Part shown: positions 10,675 to 21,957 of the stretch, piece by piece
How the letters are laid out: the number at the start of each line of letters is the position of its first letter
Position numbering within the stretch: position 1 is the first letter of the stretch
Source: Sthenelais limicola
Lineage: Eukaryota; Annelida; Polychaeta; Phyllodocida; Sigalionidae
Direction of reading: 5' to 3'
NCBI GenBank assembly: GCA_942159475.1
Contig: OW804094.1
Location: forward strand, 20,131,067 to 20,195,066
DNA length: 64,000 bases
Made by a program: the position numbers and the translations under genes
Notes under the pieces: model-generated
Seen by the model: only the letters and a program-made list of their open reading frames with translations
The model's database searches: none
Told to the model about the DNA's origin: nothing

Positions 10675-12693
10675 CCGGGCGCAAATCTCTCGCTTGTGCT
10701 TCCATAAGAATTTCAAAACTTTCCAAGCAATGAAAGCTATCAAGATGTACAGGAGAATCCTATAACTGCTCATAGGGTCCTCTCTCTCCGTCTGAGTTTC
10801 CTCTTTGGTGTGTTCTAAATATTCTGACAAGTCTTCGTAGCCCAGGTCTATGTCAGGGATTTTCGGCTTTGTGAGATTTATCCTGAGTGACTCAGTCCCT
10901 CTTGTCCAGGCCAGTATTGTGGCCATTTTGTGGACCCTATACAGGAGGAACAGAGACAAAGCTAACGCTATTATACTAATACATAAAGAAGAGACATTGG
11001 TGCTAGGGTGCGTTGACATGTTATTAAGAGTGACCTTTAATTTTGTCCACCTATCATTTTCAATCTTATCCATTTCTAACAATTCCTTTGCCAACCGGAG
11101 CGAGTGTATTCCTTTTTGAACAGTATACTTTGGAATGTGAGTTAATCTTCGTGCCATTTCCTTAGGGGACGGTAAATTAATTTTTATACGAGAGTCATGC
11201 ACAGCTGCTCCTGTCAGATTATAGAAAGGGACTTCAAATGCTGATATGACTGCCAGGTTAAATCCAGATTTGATTGATAATTCCGCCTGATTGTGTATCA
11301 TACAATTATTTCTTGGGGAATTTAAAAATACGTGCCCCACATGCAAGGAGCATGAGCAAGGTACGGTGACTATTGCCAGCAGGCTCATACTTATTTGTAC
11401 ATTCGCCTTGTGTTGACACACTAACAGTGCCGGTTCATTCTGTCCAACCACTAAGTGGTTGATTTGGCCTAAAGTTAAGTGGAAATATGGCACTCTCTCT
11501 GTTAAATATATCGTGAAATTGCACAATTTGTGCACATCTATAGGACGATCCTTTAATAAAGCCGTAAAGCATGATTCTGCCACATCTTGTATTTCTGGTG
11601 GCGGCTCAAAACCTGCTATGCTCGATCTGAACTGCTTACATTTAGACAACGCATGTCGGTCTATTTCTACATAAGAATTATGATATTTGGATTCGGCCAG
11701 AATGGCCGGAGGCTTTTGGGTCAATTCAGAAAACCCGATCAAGTTGCTTTTATCTGTGTGTATCGGTACACTGAATATGATAGGCAGAAAGGCCGTGTAC
11801 TCTCTATGTGAGAATGTCAGGACTACTGTTAGGTGAATATATAGAGTGTAATTAGAGAAGTAAAACTTTCGTACTTTGTTATTCATTGATAGAGATTGGT
11901 CCAGAATTTTCGAGTCAGGCTGGACTTTGTGTATATTCTTACTGAATTTATGGCACAGGGAGGCGAGCTCATCAGCCGATATTAGGGAAGACGGCATCTT
12001 CTCTTGAACTAGCCTCTCAAAGCCTTTTAGAATTGTTTCCGCCGAGTCTATGTATTGTATTAAAGAAATCATGTTCAGGGATGCCTCATGCAACATTGAG
12101 TGGAGTGCTATGTTTTCCGTCATGTTGGTTACTAAATCCGCAAATACATTATTGATATTAATTGCAAATGTCCGCATTTCTACTGTGTAATTCTTAAAAA
12201 TGTCTGTAATCTCGTCAACGTGTACATCTGAATATTTATACAGATCCCTTATTTGTTGTGCCAAAGCAAGAGTTACTTTGTCTCTGGCCACATTTGAGAT
12301 GCGATTTGCTTTAAATAATCTCACAAAGGTCTCTAATTTTTGCTCAATCCTAGTCAAATCAGGTTGTGTTGCAGTCCCTATAGCTACCTCCAACCAATCT
12401 CCCAGCGGTTGCAATGGAGCATCCCTTTTTGCTCTTGGCACATTCTGACTATATTTGGTAATTGTATCGTTAATCTTTTGATATACTGCGTCCGCCTCCT
12501 TAAATATCTGGTACGTGAATTGTTTAATATTAGTTACTCTAATCTTGGGTGTCCCTTTAGGGGCTACAGAGTGGTGTACAGATTGATAATTAGGTCGGGT
12601 TATTTTGATAGGAAGGGCTAGCCGAATTTCTCTTTCCTCTACGTCTGTATAGATCGTTTTTTGTAGTTTTTGAAAAGCTACCCCATAGTTTTG
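10675..12693 (-). CDS. Errantivirus-type (F-like) envelope glycoprotein, second copy
   Basis: About 673 codons form an open env-type glycoprotein. In order: an N-terminal surface part starting QNYGVAF; a furin-like site RAKR at 12435-12424; a fusion-peptide-like start with LGDWLEVAIGTATQ, matching the pattern of baculovirus F and errantivirus Env; a heptad-like helical region; many N-glycosylation sequons; a Cys-containing ectodomain (CQHKAN, CSCSLHVGH, NNCMIH); a membrane segment (CISIIALALSLFLLY); a cytoplasmic tail of roughly 70 residues containing a second hydrophobic run (YRILLYILIAFIAW). No frameshift is seen inside this copy. It lacks its own ATG because its frame continues from the first copy. 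Membrane fusion is inferred from family resemblance. Confidence 0.6.
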
Positions 12694-14515
12694 CCGCGCA
12701 CATATGTCTTTTTTATATTTCCAAATCATCTTTAGGATCCTCCAAATAAGGACAGTTGCCAAAATGTAAAGGAGAATTTTATAGCTATCCATCGGGTTCT
12801 TCTGGCTCACTATCGGTTCAGGTTGGGGCTCTTCTAGATAAGGGTTAATGTCGTCATAACCCAGGTCTATGTCAGGTATCTTTGGTCTACTCAAGTTTAT
12901 TTTCAGGGCGTCTGTCACACGCGTCCAAGCTAGAATGGTCGCTAGCTTGTGCACCCTATACAGAAGAAAGAGAGATAAGGCTAACGCTATTATACTAATT
13001 ATGAGTGAAGAAGCATTGGTACCTGGATGTGTTGACATTCTCCCCAAACTTACTTTCATTTTCTCCCACCTATCATTTTCTATTTTGTCTACCCTCAATA
13101 GTTCCTTTGCTAAATGCACCGCATGTATTCCTTTTTGAATAGAATGTTGAGGGATATGGGATAATTTTCTTTCCATATCCCCCGGGGAAGGTAAGTGTAT
13201 CTTTACCAGCGCCTCATGCATCGCTGCCCCTGTGAGATTGTAATAGGGCACTTCAAACGCAGCTATGATTGCCAGATTGAACCCTGTTTTGACCGAAATA
13301 CCAGACTGATCATGAATGACACAGTTATTCCTTGGTGAATTTAGAAAAATGTGCCCAATGTGTAATGCACAGGAACACGGTATAGTTATTATTGCCAACA
13401 GGCTCATTTCAATCGGCACATTTGCCTTGTGCTGACATACCAATAACGCTGGCTCTTTCTGAGCCACTATCAGGTGATCAATTTGGTCTAGTGTCAAATG
13501 AAAATATGGAACTTTTTCCGCTAGATATACTGTAAAATTGTGTGTATTGGGACCCCAAATACAATAGGTGAGTAAGCTGCATACCGATAAGTGGATATAT
13601 AAAGTATATATATAAAGTATTATTAGTAAAGTAGGACTGTTTAACCTTGTTTTCCATTGACATTCCAGAATACCAGAGTCTGGGTGACTTGATTTTAGCG
13701 TCTTACTAAACTTGTCAAACAAAGAAGATAGGTCATCTTGTGATATTAAAGAAGACAGCATTTTGTCCCGGTCCAGATGTTCAAAGCCTGCCAGAATGGT
13801 CTCCGCTGAATCAATATAAATTATTGTATTAATGAAATCATATTAAGAGACGCTTCATGCAACATTGAGTGCAAAACTATATTTTCGGTCATGTTAGTCA
13901 CCAAATCAGCAAATATGTTGTTAATGTTAACAGCAAAATCTTTCATCTCTGAAGAGTAGTTTTTGAATATATCGGTTATTTCATCAATATGTACGTCCAA
14001 ATATTTATAGAGTTCTCGTATCTGTTGTGCTAATGCAAGTGTAACTTTATCCCTTGCCACATTGGAGATACGATTGCTCTTGAATAACCTTACAAATGTT
14101 TCCAATTTAATTCAATGTTATCTAAATCTGGCTGTGTGGCCGTTCCTATGGCTACCTCCAGCCAATCACCCAGTGGTTGCAATGGAGCATTTCTCTTTTG
14201 TCTTGGCAAATTTTGCCCATATCTAACGATTGTATTATTTATCTTTTGATACACCAATTCAGCTTCTTTGAATATCTGATAGGTGAACTGTTTAATGTTA
14301 GTAATTAATCTCTTTATCTTGGGGGTGCCCTTTGGCACCAATGAGTAATGCACACTCTTAAAATTAGGTTTAGTCAGGGCCATGGGTAAAGCAAGCCGAA
14401 TTTCCTTTTCTTCAACATCCGTATAAATAGATTTAGTTAACTTTTGGAAAGCCACTCCATAGTTCTGTCGCAAGAGATATTCCGATCTCCCCAAGCAGAA
14501 GTAGATGCCAAGCAT
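12694..14515 (-). pseudogene. Errantivirus-type envelope glycoprotein, first copy (degraded)
   Basis: This is a diverged duplicate of the copy at 12693-10675, lying directly before it. It has the same QNYGVAF start, a furin-like RQKR at 14203-14192, the LGDWLEVAIGTATQ fusion-subunit start, membrane segment and tail. Breaks: a frame change near 14100 (after the fusion-subunit start), a 5-base insertion with stop near 13830, and an internal deletion of roughly 100 residues near 13560 that removes most of the first Cys-containing ectodomain. The tail ends in Ile-Cys-Ala-Arg at about 12700 and runs in frame into the second copy. Confidence 0.6.
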
Positions 14516-15118
14516 CCTATAAAGGTAAAAATAAAGTACTTCAAGTATATATCATTCCTTAATGGTATATGTTATTCAATTCTTTCCCTTCTGTCTCCCT
14601 TTTCCTTATGTTATCCTTAATTTTCTTTTCTATTCCCCTAATCAAAAAGTAACTACAGGATTCCCAAATAATGACAGTGTAAATAATCATTTTAGGCAGG
14701 ACTGGTCAAAACTTACCAAACTGGAAGATACAGTCTCATCGTTGCTCTGTTGAATTCTAACCCAGACCGGTTCCGTACAATGTGATAACAGGGTCTGGTC
14801 CCAAGCAAGTGGGGTGGTAAGAGAGGTGTTTCGGGTTATGTATGGGTTACCCCCAATTACGACACACCCCTAGTCGACCTCTTGACCAATAACACTCACC
14901 CCTCTCCAAAACCCATGGTGTGGGTATTGGTGTATAGCCAATTACAGGGGCCTGCCTCTATGTTACAGTTTTTCCTTCAACCTGTGCTTCTGCAATTACC
15001 ACATATGACTTTGTTCTTCCTAAGGATTAAAATAACAATCTTTCCCAGCCTCTGTCTTATTATAACATTGTCATCTTGAGTACCCGTAGTCCCGATTATT
15101 TGTCCCCAAAGTTATCCC
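14516..15118. other. Spacer between integrase and envelope
   Basis: No gene is seen. The minus strand here would carry the pol-env junction. Pyrimidine-rich plus-strand runs occur at 14575-14640. Confidence 0.4.
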
Positions 15119-16255
15119 CTACACAATGTTTAAATTATGCTGTAGTGTTTTCAGTATTTGTGGCGTGCCCGCCAAGGCCAATTTAATATGACGTACATGT
15201 ACGGGCTTCTTCAATTCTTTCCCATTTTTCAAGTCATACAATTTCACTGTGTATGCAGAGGGTAATCTTATAACTATTAGGGGTCCCTCAAAAAGATTTT
15301 GTAATTTTTTTGCTGTATTGGGGATTAATCATTTGTGAATTCTAGCATACATGATGGATCCTACAGTTATTTTATGGGGCTTCGGATTAACATCATAGCG
15401 AGCCTTCATCGCCTGCTGTTTCGTATGTAATATTGATTCTGCTTGATCCGCAATTTTAATTTGCGTGGTAACAATCGCAATTAATTGCTCTAACACTGAT
15501 TTCGAGAATAATGGGTCCACATGTAGTGGCACTTCAGCAGCTATTGTAGGGGCTCTTCCCATTGCGAGTATATACGGGCTAACATTCGTTGAATATGCTG
15601 GTGAAACATTTAATGTGAATTGTATTATTGATAGGTAAAGGTCCCAATCTGTTTGTTTGTCATGTAGGAATGTTCTTAAGCACCCAATAATGGCCTGGTT
15701 TGCGCATTCCACATTCCCATTACTCTGGGGTGAATAGCTTGATGAGAAGATTTGCCTAACACCCCACGATTTACACTTCTCCCTAAATGTATTTCCGATG
15801 TAACAGCCTCCATTGTTGCTGTACAAGTGCGTAGGTATTCCCACATACGCCACAACCTTCTCAAAGAATTCTTTAGACACCCTCTCTGCTGTTATTGCTG
15901 GTGTGGGCCATATAAATGTAAATTTTGAATAAAGGCACACACACACTTGGATATACATATTATTTCTCTGAGTCCTGGGTAAGGGTCCCATAGCATCTAT
16001 CATTAAATAGCTAAATGGTTGTGGAGCCCTGGATCTCAACGTCATTGGTAATTTAATAGGATGTTTAATCGATTTTGCCCTTAAGCATTCATGGCATGAT
16101 TTAATTATTTCAATTATGTCACTTGCCATCCTGGGCCAATAGAATCTACTCTAAATGATTGCCAATGTCTTTGTATACCCTACATGTGCCCCTGAAGCCT
16201 GGCCATGAATAAATCTTGTTAATGGTTCTATTAAACTCGTGGGAATACCACTTGG
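15119..16255 (-). pseudogene. Gypsy-type integrase with inactivating changes
   Basis: In order on the minus strand: an HHCC zinc-binding part (HGQASGAH ... CHEC, 16200-16080), an rve catalytic core (MIDAMGPLP, SNNGG, PQSNGNVECANQ) and a C-terminal region with LFEGPLIVIRLPSAY and VRHIKLA typical of Gypsy integrases. The first Asp and the Glu are present, but the second catalytic Asp is Asn (SNNGG where S-D-x-G is usual). Two in-frame stops occur, TAG at 16153-16151 and TGA at 15331-15329. Upstream reverse transcriptase and RNase H are missing because sequence above 16290 is unrelated LINE DNA. It probably belonged to the same element as the env copies downstream. Confidence 0.75.
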
Positions 16256-16298
16256 AAAGTCTTTTCCCTATTCGATAATGTGGTGTACTTAACCATTT

Positions 16299-16805
16299 CT
16301 ACCGTGGGAGGGCTACTATGCGATAGATTTCGTCAAGTTGGTCATTCCTGAAAGTTGGTATAACCATCCTGATAATTTGCACTGCTGTACTAACAACATT
16401 CTCGTCACGCTTTGCAAGAACACCATTGAAAATTACACAGTTCTGTCTTAACTTAGTGTCTACTTCGTTGTTAATTGTACGTTGTTTCTGTAATTCATGC
16501 GTTAAATATTCAACATGAGTTTCTAATGTCATTATTCTTTTTTCCAGCAAATCTGAACGATCATCCTGCTCGTTGTTACGTATTATCTCATCGGTGAGGT
16601 TAGTAGCAACTTTGGCACATAGTTTGTTTGTGTCGACGAGGGACGATTTTGTTTCTTCTTGAGAGGCTTGAAGCTCAACCACAGTCACATGATTTTGTTT
16701 GTTAACTGTAGGAGAATCCATCGTGGCACTTACTTCAGTGGTCTCAGGAGATTTTTTCGCATCTGGAGATGAGCCGGTGGGACCTTCATTAGGCCTTTTG
16801 GACAT
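16299..16805 (-). pseudogene. LINE ORF1 N-terminal fragment
   Basis: A 168-codon frame starts MSKRPNEGPTGSSPDAKKSP. A disordered, charged start is followed by a coiled coil (about residues 75-125) and the beginning of an RRM-like region (CVIFNGVLAKRDENVVSTAV ... IIRMVIPTFRNDQLDEIYRI). This order and the last part match residues 1-205 of the intact ORF1 at 46687 (YVVLENCPMYQDEH ... IIHQLFPTAWDGIVDLAYRE). It stops after ALPR where the sequence joins the integrase remnant. It is the 5' part of a NADAR-type LINE; the NADAR region itself is not present here. Confidence 0.6.
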
Positions 16806-18128
16806 ACTCAGATCTAGTGCTTGTTTGCCTCAACCATTGTATATAATCCCATATGGCTGATGTTGGCAGGACCGTTCAAATGCTCTCAGTTATCGCTCAG
16901 GCTGGGTTGGAATTACAAGATCTCACAGATATGATCTCATAAGGCACTATAAAACAATCCAGGATGATCAGTTGGACTTATTTGACAGTTTGTGCGGATA
17001 AAAAGTATTCCCAGTTATTTGTGTTCATGGATATGGATATTGTAACAAAGGTGTTAATTTGTGCTTCAGAGCACCCTTGTCAACTGGGTAATTAATGAAG
17101 TAAGAAGTAATGGAGTTGTAGGGATGTAGAGAGTCTTTTAATTATTCTGATCTTCAATATATATATAGATATAGTCCAATGTAGGTACAAGTAGTTGTAG
17201 AATACCAGTAGAAATGAAGTAGAAGTTTGATCGTATAAATATATGGTTAGTTAGACAATTTCTCCTTCCAGGTTTTGTGAGTGAGAAATGTCTGTAAACA
17301 GTAGAAGTGGCTTTCCCCAAATCTATCTGTCACTTACACAGACAGATTTCCAGCCAAACTTTCCAACTCCCTTGTGAATCTCTTACGGCCAGGTAAAGAC
17401 TGCCCTATCTGTCCCACCCAACCGGGTATATACCGCTTGGATTAGACAGGGGGCCTACGTCATGGAATTCCTAAAATTCCTTCATTGCGCATGCGTGTGT
17501 CTATGCTACGCTTGCACAGAGACTCAGGAAGTGATGTCACAGACATTGTAACTAGAGAGAAACGGACCAACTGCATGGTTGAAGCGGTCCAGTCCCTCAA
17601 GTCAACACTGTCATATACCCTTTGTATCCACCCATGGATTTCTGACACCTCAGCTGTCCCAATACCTGGTTCAGAGAGGTACAGAGTCATCAAGTGAATA
17701 TCAAAGTTATTGTGTTCTCACGACTCACAACCCTAGAAGCAGGAAACCATAGAACCTAAACAGGGAGAGTATTTTACTTAAAACTCTTTAAAATATCCTC
17801 GTGGCTTTTACGCACTGTTCTAATATAGGTATTTCAACTCCCCCTGCTCACCATATGTCATCTACCATTAGTTAGGGACATCTTTAATTAATATGTAGCT
17901 TCCCTTAATTAAACCATGTCTTTAGGGACATCTCCAATTAATATATAGTTTCTCTTAATTAATTAATATTAATTGATTTCCCTTAATTAATTAATATATA
18001 ATTTTCCTTAATTAAACCATGTCTTAATACACAACCTTATTACAATATAGACATGGATAATGGAGAACGGGGTTTTGGTCCTCTGCCCCCTCGCAGGTCT
18101 TCCTCGACCGCCCAACCGGTTGTGTGCC
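16806..18128. other. Non-coding; probable 5' region of the LINE fragment
   Basis: No protein is recognised. A possible promoter lies at 17425-17470. At 17870-18010 a unit of about 60 bp with TTAATTAA repeats occurs about twice. Confidence 0.35.
17425..17470 (-). promoter_or_regulatory. Possible promoter: CRE-like half-site and TATA-like box
   Basis: The minus strand reads ATGACGTAGG and then, about 25 bases on, GGTATATACCCGG, about 600 bases upstream of the ORF1 fragment start. The spacing suits a CRE/TATA promoter, but motif matches this short can arise by chance. Confidence 0.2.
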
Positions 18129-18336
18129 TCAATTGGGAAACGAGGGTGCCAAATTGAACATTACATAGAATGGAGTGTGTCTGGTTGTGGCCTGTCTTTG
18201 AACTCTCATCGAAAATGCAATTTCGTCCAGGAGCTCATCCCAATTGTTCTGCTCATCGCATGTTAACTTGGCAATCCTATCCTTCAGGGTCTGGTTTGTC
18301 CGTTCATCCAAACTGTTCGTCTGTGGGTGATATGCA
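18129..18336 (-). CDS. Spliced integrase-like gene, exon 3 (C-terminal core)
   Basis: The exon begins after an AG acceptor (CTAG at 18340-18337) and encodes AYHPQTNSLDERTNQTLKD and a helical continuation, including the catalytic Glu of an rve integrase core (LDERTNQ). It ends at a stop. Phase fits exon 2 (19557-19307), giving ...FVS-S-AYHPQTN. The part with the second catalytic Asp, normally between these two exons, is absent. It belongs to the Gypsy-integrase-like families found in Ginger DNA transposons and KRBA2/GIN1-type genes. Confidence 0.6.
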
Positions 18337-19306
18337 CTAGTTTGTTTTTTTTAACAAATTTTATTGACAGAAGTTCTACAGTTTGCAGTAATTCTCATTC
18401 AGTTACCATTCGGTGTATACCAAAACTCTGTGCAAGGGCATCATTTGTCTGCAAAAATGATATAAAGCACATGTAATTTTATAAAGTCATATAGATTTAG
18501 GCGAATGTAATGAAGAGATGTGTGGTCCCCTAAGGGGACACCACATAAATATTTAACTAGGCCCATAAATGTATAAATACTCAGAAATGTTATTTATGAT
18601 AGCCAGCCTTACTGTGATGCAAGATATGAAATATTAAGTTTTTTTGTCAAGCAGTTTTGAAGTTAGAGCCCCATGAATACCCCTGATCTGGCACACACCC
18701 TGATATATCTTTTGAAAACAATTGGTATCGACCTTGAATCCTGTTGGAAACTATTAAATATTGTTGATATTTTTAAAGTTTCTTTCTTCCCCTGAGCAGA
18801 CCCTCTCACACACTGAGTTACCCATACAGTAAAAGTTAAAAAATATAATAATAAATATGATGCAAAAGACATATATTGCGTCCATCTAACACCAACTATA
18901 GAAAAGGATACACTTCTATGTAAACTTTATCAACAGTATTCCTATTACACTTAATTAACTATTCACAGATATAAATGTGAATATTAAATAGATACCGGTC
19001 ATCTTTTGCCTATGTTGTACAACAATAATATAATAAAATATGGTGTCACATGAATGATATCCAAATAATATCAAAATAACTTTCTGTATTTCCAAGATGA
19101 TGTAAAATTATTGTACTATTCAACGTAGAAGGAAAATGCCAAATTTATCCTGTATTAGTTGCATTTGAATATCCAACAATAAAAAATCATGATGCAACAT
19201 TTTGTGAATATACTCTAATATACATATCATTCATTATCATATAGGCATTGCTCTGAGTGCTTCTCGGTGGTATGGAGGTTCATTAACAAATTCACATGAT
19301 ACTAAC
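18337..19306 (-). other. Intron lacking the expected middle integrase exon
   Basis: The 970 bases separate the two in-phase exons. Read-through past the donor gives CEFVNEPPY, reminiscent of the D-Q-G-R-E-F-V-N-E that should follow the second catalytic Asp, so a deletion may have removed that exon. Otherwise the sequence is AT-rich and non-coding. Confidence 0.35.
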
Positions 19307-19557
19307 CTGCTAACAAACTTTGTGACACCTAGGGCGATCGATACAGCACACTTGTCATTCACTGGGAAAAGGTCGACAAACTTTGAAAAATAATCTGTCA
19401 TCGTCAGTATGTACTGGTAGCCATTCTGAGTGACTGGCAGAGGGCCTATAAGATCCATGCCTACCATCTCCAGGGTATCTTGTACCTTGATGGGCTGTAG
19501 TACTGGGGCAATTGTCTTCACTTTCTCAAAACGCTGACACTTGTCACATCGTTTAAT
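19307..19557 (-). CDS. Spliced integrase-like gene, exon 2
   Basis: The exon begins after CTTACAG and encodes IKRCDKCQRFEKVKTIAPVL, which completes the zinc finger (C-x2-C), then MVGMDLIGPLPVTQNGYQYI with the first catalytic Asp and LTMTDYFSKFVDLFPV. It ends at AGCAG with a GTTAGT donor. The phase matches exon 1 (phase 0). Splicing inside an integrase is unusual for an LTR retroelement and fits a Ginger-type transposase or domesticated integrase. Confidence 0.65.
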
Positions 19558-19937
19558 CTGTAAGGTGAAACCATATCACATGATTCACTACAAAAATTTT
19601 CTGAAAGTGTGAATATCACAGTCATGTGGCATATATATTGTCTAGATTCGTTTATTAATTGCCACATTTTAGACACCAAACTAATATACAGACGACCAAC
19701 AATGAATAATGAATGCCAGACTACCATGGTAAAATTTTCCAGTTAACTGGGAAAATTACTGTAAGGAACCCAAATTAAGGTCATGTTAACCACAAATTTA
19801 GGTTAACAGAAGAAAATACATACAAATATAGTGGAATTCAGTAGGGTTATCCGAAAAGGTTCAGGTTAACTGCAAATTCCGGTTAGTCCAGTTCCTAGTT
19901 TAGTATATACCAATACTATACACAAAGATAGACTTAC
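19558..19937 (-). other. Intron between integrase exons 1 and 2
   Basis: It is bounded by GTAAGT (19937-19932) and CAG (19560-19558). No other signal is seen. Confidence 0.6.
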
Positions 19938-20131
19938 GTAATCGTAAACATCCTGTTTTACGCCTTTCCACCAGTAGGCTGCGCAGATTTTCCCACATGT
20001 TGTATTGATTCCACTTTGCCCACCAGAGTGTGCGGAGTGCGCCTGCCATAGAATCTGTAGGCGATCATCTTGTTTGATTATCACCACATTTTTCTTTTGG
20101 CCCTTCTCGAGCTCATAGCACAACTGTCCAT
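19938..20131 (-). CDS. Spliced integrase-like gene, exon 1 (H2C2 zinc finger)
   Basis: The exon follows a TTTTCAG acceptor and encodes QAHSAHSGGQSGINTTCGKICAAYWWKGVKQDVYDY in pieces, the His-His half of the HHCC integrase finger with the typical YWW-G motif. It ends at GATTAC followed by GTAAGT. The reading phase continues exactly into exon 2, where the two Cys complete the finger. Confidence 0.65.
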
Positions 20132-20469
20132 CTGAAAATAAAAGTGTTAAGATTCTAAATGATTCTCAGACAATCCATGGGATGCCCTGATTACGATATG
20201 CTACGAGCATGTCTACGTAGTAGTGACACATCTACTTTAGGAGCACTATGACGAGGCTGTAAATTAGATACACAAAAATTATTAACAAATAGCACATGTT
20301 ATGATACAATTATTTAATAGCATCATATATTGTCTTTGACTTGTTGGAACAGTTAAATATATTTTTTTGTTTAGTTCCATATTATAATTTAATAATTTAG
20401 TTATTAAATTCATTAACTTTGGATGAATTACATAAGTACCAAATCATATAGATTTCAGTACAAATTAAT
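20132..20469. other. Probable intron or spacer
   Basis: AT-rich with no coding signal. It lies between the integrase exons and an uncharacterised upstream exon. Confidence 0.4.
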
Positions 20470-20990
20470 AACTACATTTAAATGCTGCTTATGAATACAA
20501 ATTGTTACCCCAAAGTATTCGGCAGCAAGGAATATTTTTCCCACCATGTGAGACTGCATTGGACTCCTTCTTATATGTAGCGTCTTTGATGCCAAATCCA
20601 TTTTCATCACCGAGGAGGCAGCGGAGGCCAAAACAATTTTTGGTCTTGTTGTGTGATCCATCACATGCAGCTGCCGCACACGCATATGTTACATCAATGT
20701 GCGTCATCACTATGCCATTTACAATGCCATAGATGGGATAGAATCGGCCCTCTGTACCTGCTTCAGGCAGGTATGGCAGTAATGGTGAGGTCAACGTTGT
20801 AGTAAGGGGCAAGAGCGGTGCCACCGTTTCTATAATTGGTACTTCAAACATATCATCCTCTCCGTCAGATGGTTCAAAGACAATAACTGTACACCCAACC
20901 CATGTCACATCAGTAGCACGGAGGTGGTTTGCTGAATCTTTGTTTGTAAGTGTTTTTAAGTAGAACAACTCCCCTTTGTGCATCTCCCTA
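20470..20990 (-). CDS. Uncharacterised exon upstream of the integrase-like gene
   Basis: After a TATTTTAG acceptor the minus strand encodes a long stretch starting GEMHKGELFYLKTL or REMHKGELF depending on phase, continuing through WVGCTVIVFEPSDGEDD and a Pro/Leu/Thr-rich linker to CFGLRCLLGDENGFGIKDAT. A second frame near the end reads MVGKIFLAAEYFGVTICIH, so a frameshift or splice occurs around 20530-20560. The last part is weakly reminiscent of an OTU-type cysteine-protease domain, which some Ginger transposons carry, but key residues cannot be assigned. It could be the N-terminal part of the integrase gene. Confidence 0.3.
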
Positions 20991-21009
20991 AAATATAATA
21001 GATAAAAAC

Positions 21010-21249
21010 AAATATTTGATGATGACACCAGAAAAATCATCCCTTGTGGTTATGGCCTGTATTGTGCTACACAATATCAGTATCAACAGGAACATTCCTT
21101 TAGATGTTGATGAAGTGGGCCTACAACTATACCTTATCGATTTAGCTCAAGACAGGCAAGAAAATGAACAAGAAAACCCACAACACAATGTTGTATTAGA
21201 AGGCATGGCAAAAAGAGAAGACATTGTGGCCATACGCTTTGCTAGATAA
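21010..21249 (+). pseudogene. Harbinger (HARBI1-like) transposase, C-terminal fragment
   Basis: The plus strand reads SSLVVMACIVLHNISINRN, the conserved VLHN motif near the end of PIF/Harbinger DDE nucleases, then about 45 variable residues and EGMAKREDIVAIRFAR, equivalent to the family's G-x2-x-R-D-x-I-V ending, followed by a stop. The catalytic core is missing, so only the last exon or a truncated copy remains. It is on the opposite strand to the neighbouring integrase gene. Confidence 0.55.
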
Positions 21250-21957
21250 TGATAAAGCAACAACTTTTCATGTGAACACGTTTTAAACATGATTAAAAAA
21301 TTGAGGGAAGACATCTAAAACAATCACCCACAAGGTTGATGTTAGCCTCATCACAAGTGGCCCAACACTACAGTTTGGATCAGTCACAGATGGTAATGGA
21401 GGATACCTCAGACCTTTTGAGGTTCAAGGAGGAGAAATTGCCAGAAATGATAGATTCAGCCGACATCTTTTCCTGGATTGAGACGTATGAGGTTTCCAGG
21501 ATTACCAAAATATAGGTCATGATTAAAGGAGGTCCGATAACCTATAATTACAGTGCTAGCAAATAAAAGGTTTTAAGAATGTCTTTATTAAGACGAGTAA
21601 GCTTTTAATATATTTTTAGTAGATTCGTGTGGAGATGTCAGAATAGATACATATTTATCTATTCTTATGATAAGCTTTATTTGCTTATATATGCTACTCA
21701 ATATATTCTATATACAATGATCACATATCTAAACAAACAATTTGAGATACATACATATTATCTGTTCATATGATAAAGATTTGTTTGCTTGTATTAAAAA
21801 AGCAAATGATGTAACCGGTAAATACGGCTTAAATGCAAATTTATTGTATAAAGTCAAAGTCAATGTTTACATTAGGCTCTATGAAGAGTAGGTTTTTTAC
21901 TATTATATAGAAATAAGTTGAGATAATAAACATATTGATATTAATTCTTTGTCTGTT
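21250..21957. other. Non-coding interval
   Basis: No protein is recognised. AT-rich phrases ATACATATT(T/A)ATCT and TATGATAA recur near 21645-21780, suggesting a small diverged duplication. Confidence 0.4.

Noticed and set aside
10234..13761. A single 1175-residue protein
   Set aside because: The frame joins the broken end of one env copy, a whole second copy and an unrelated extension; it is not one natural gene.
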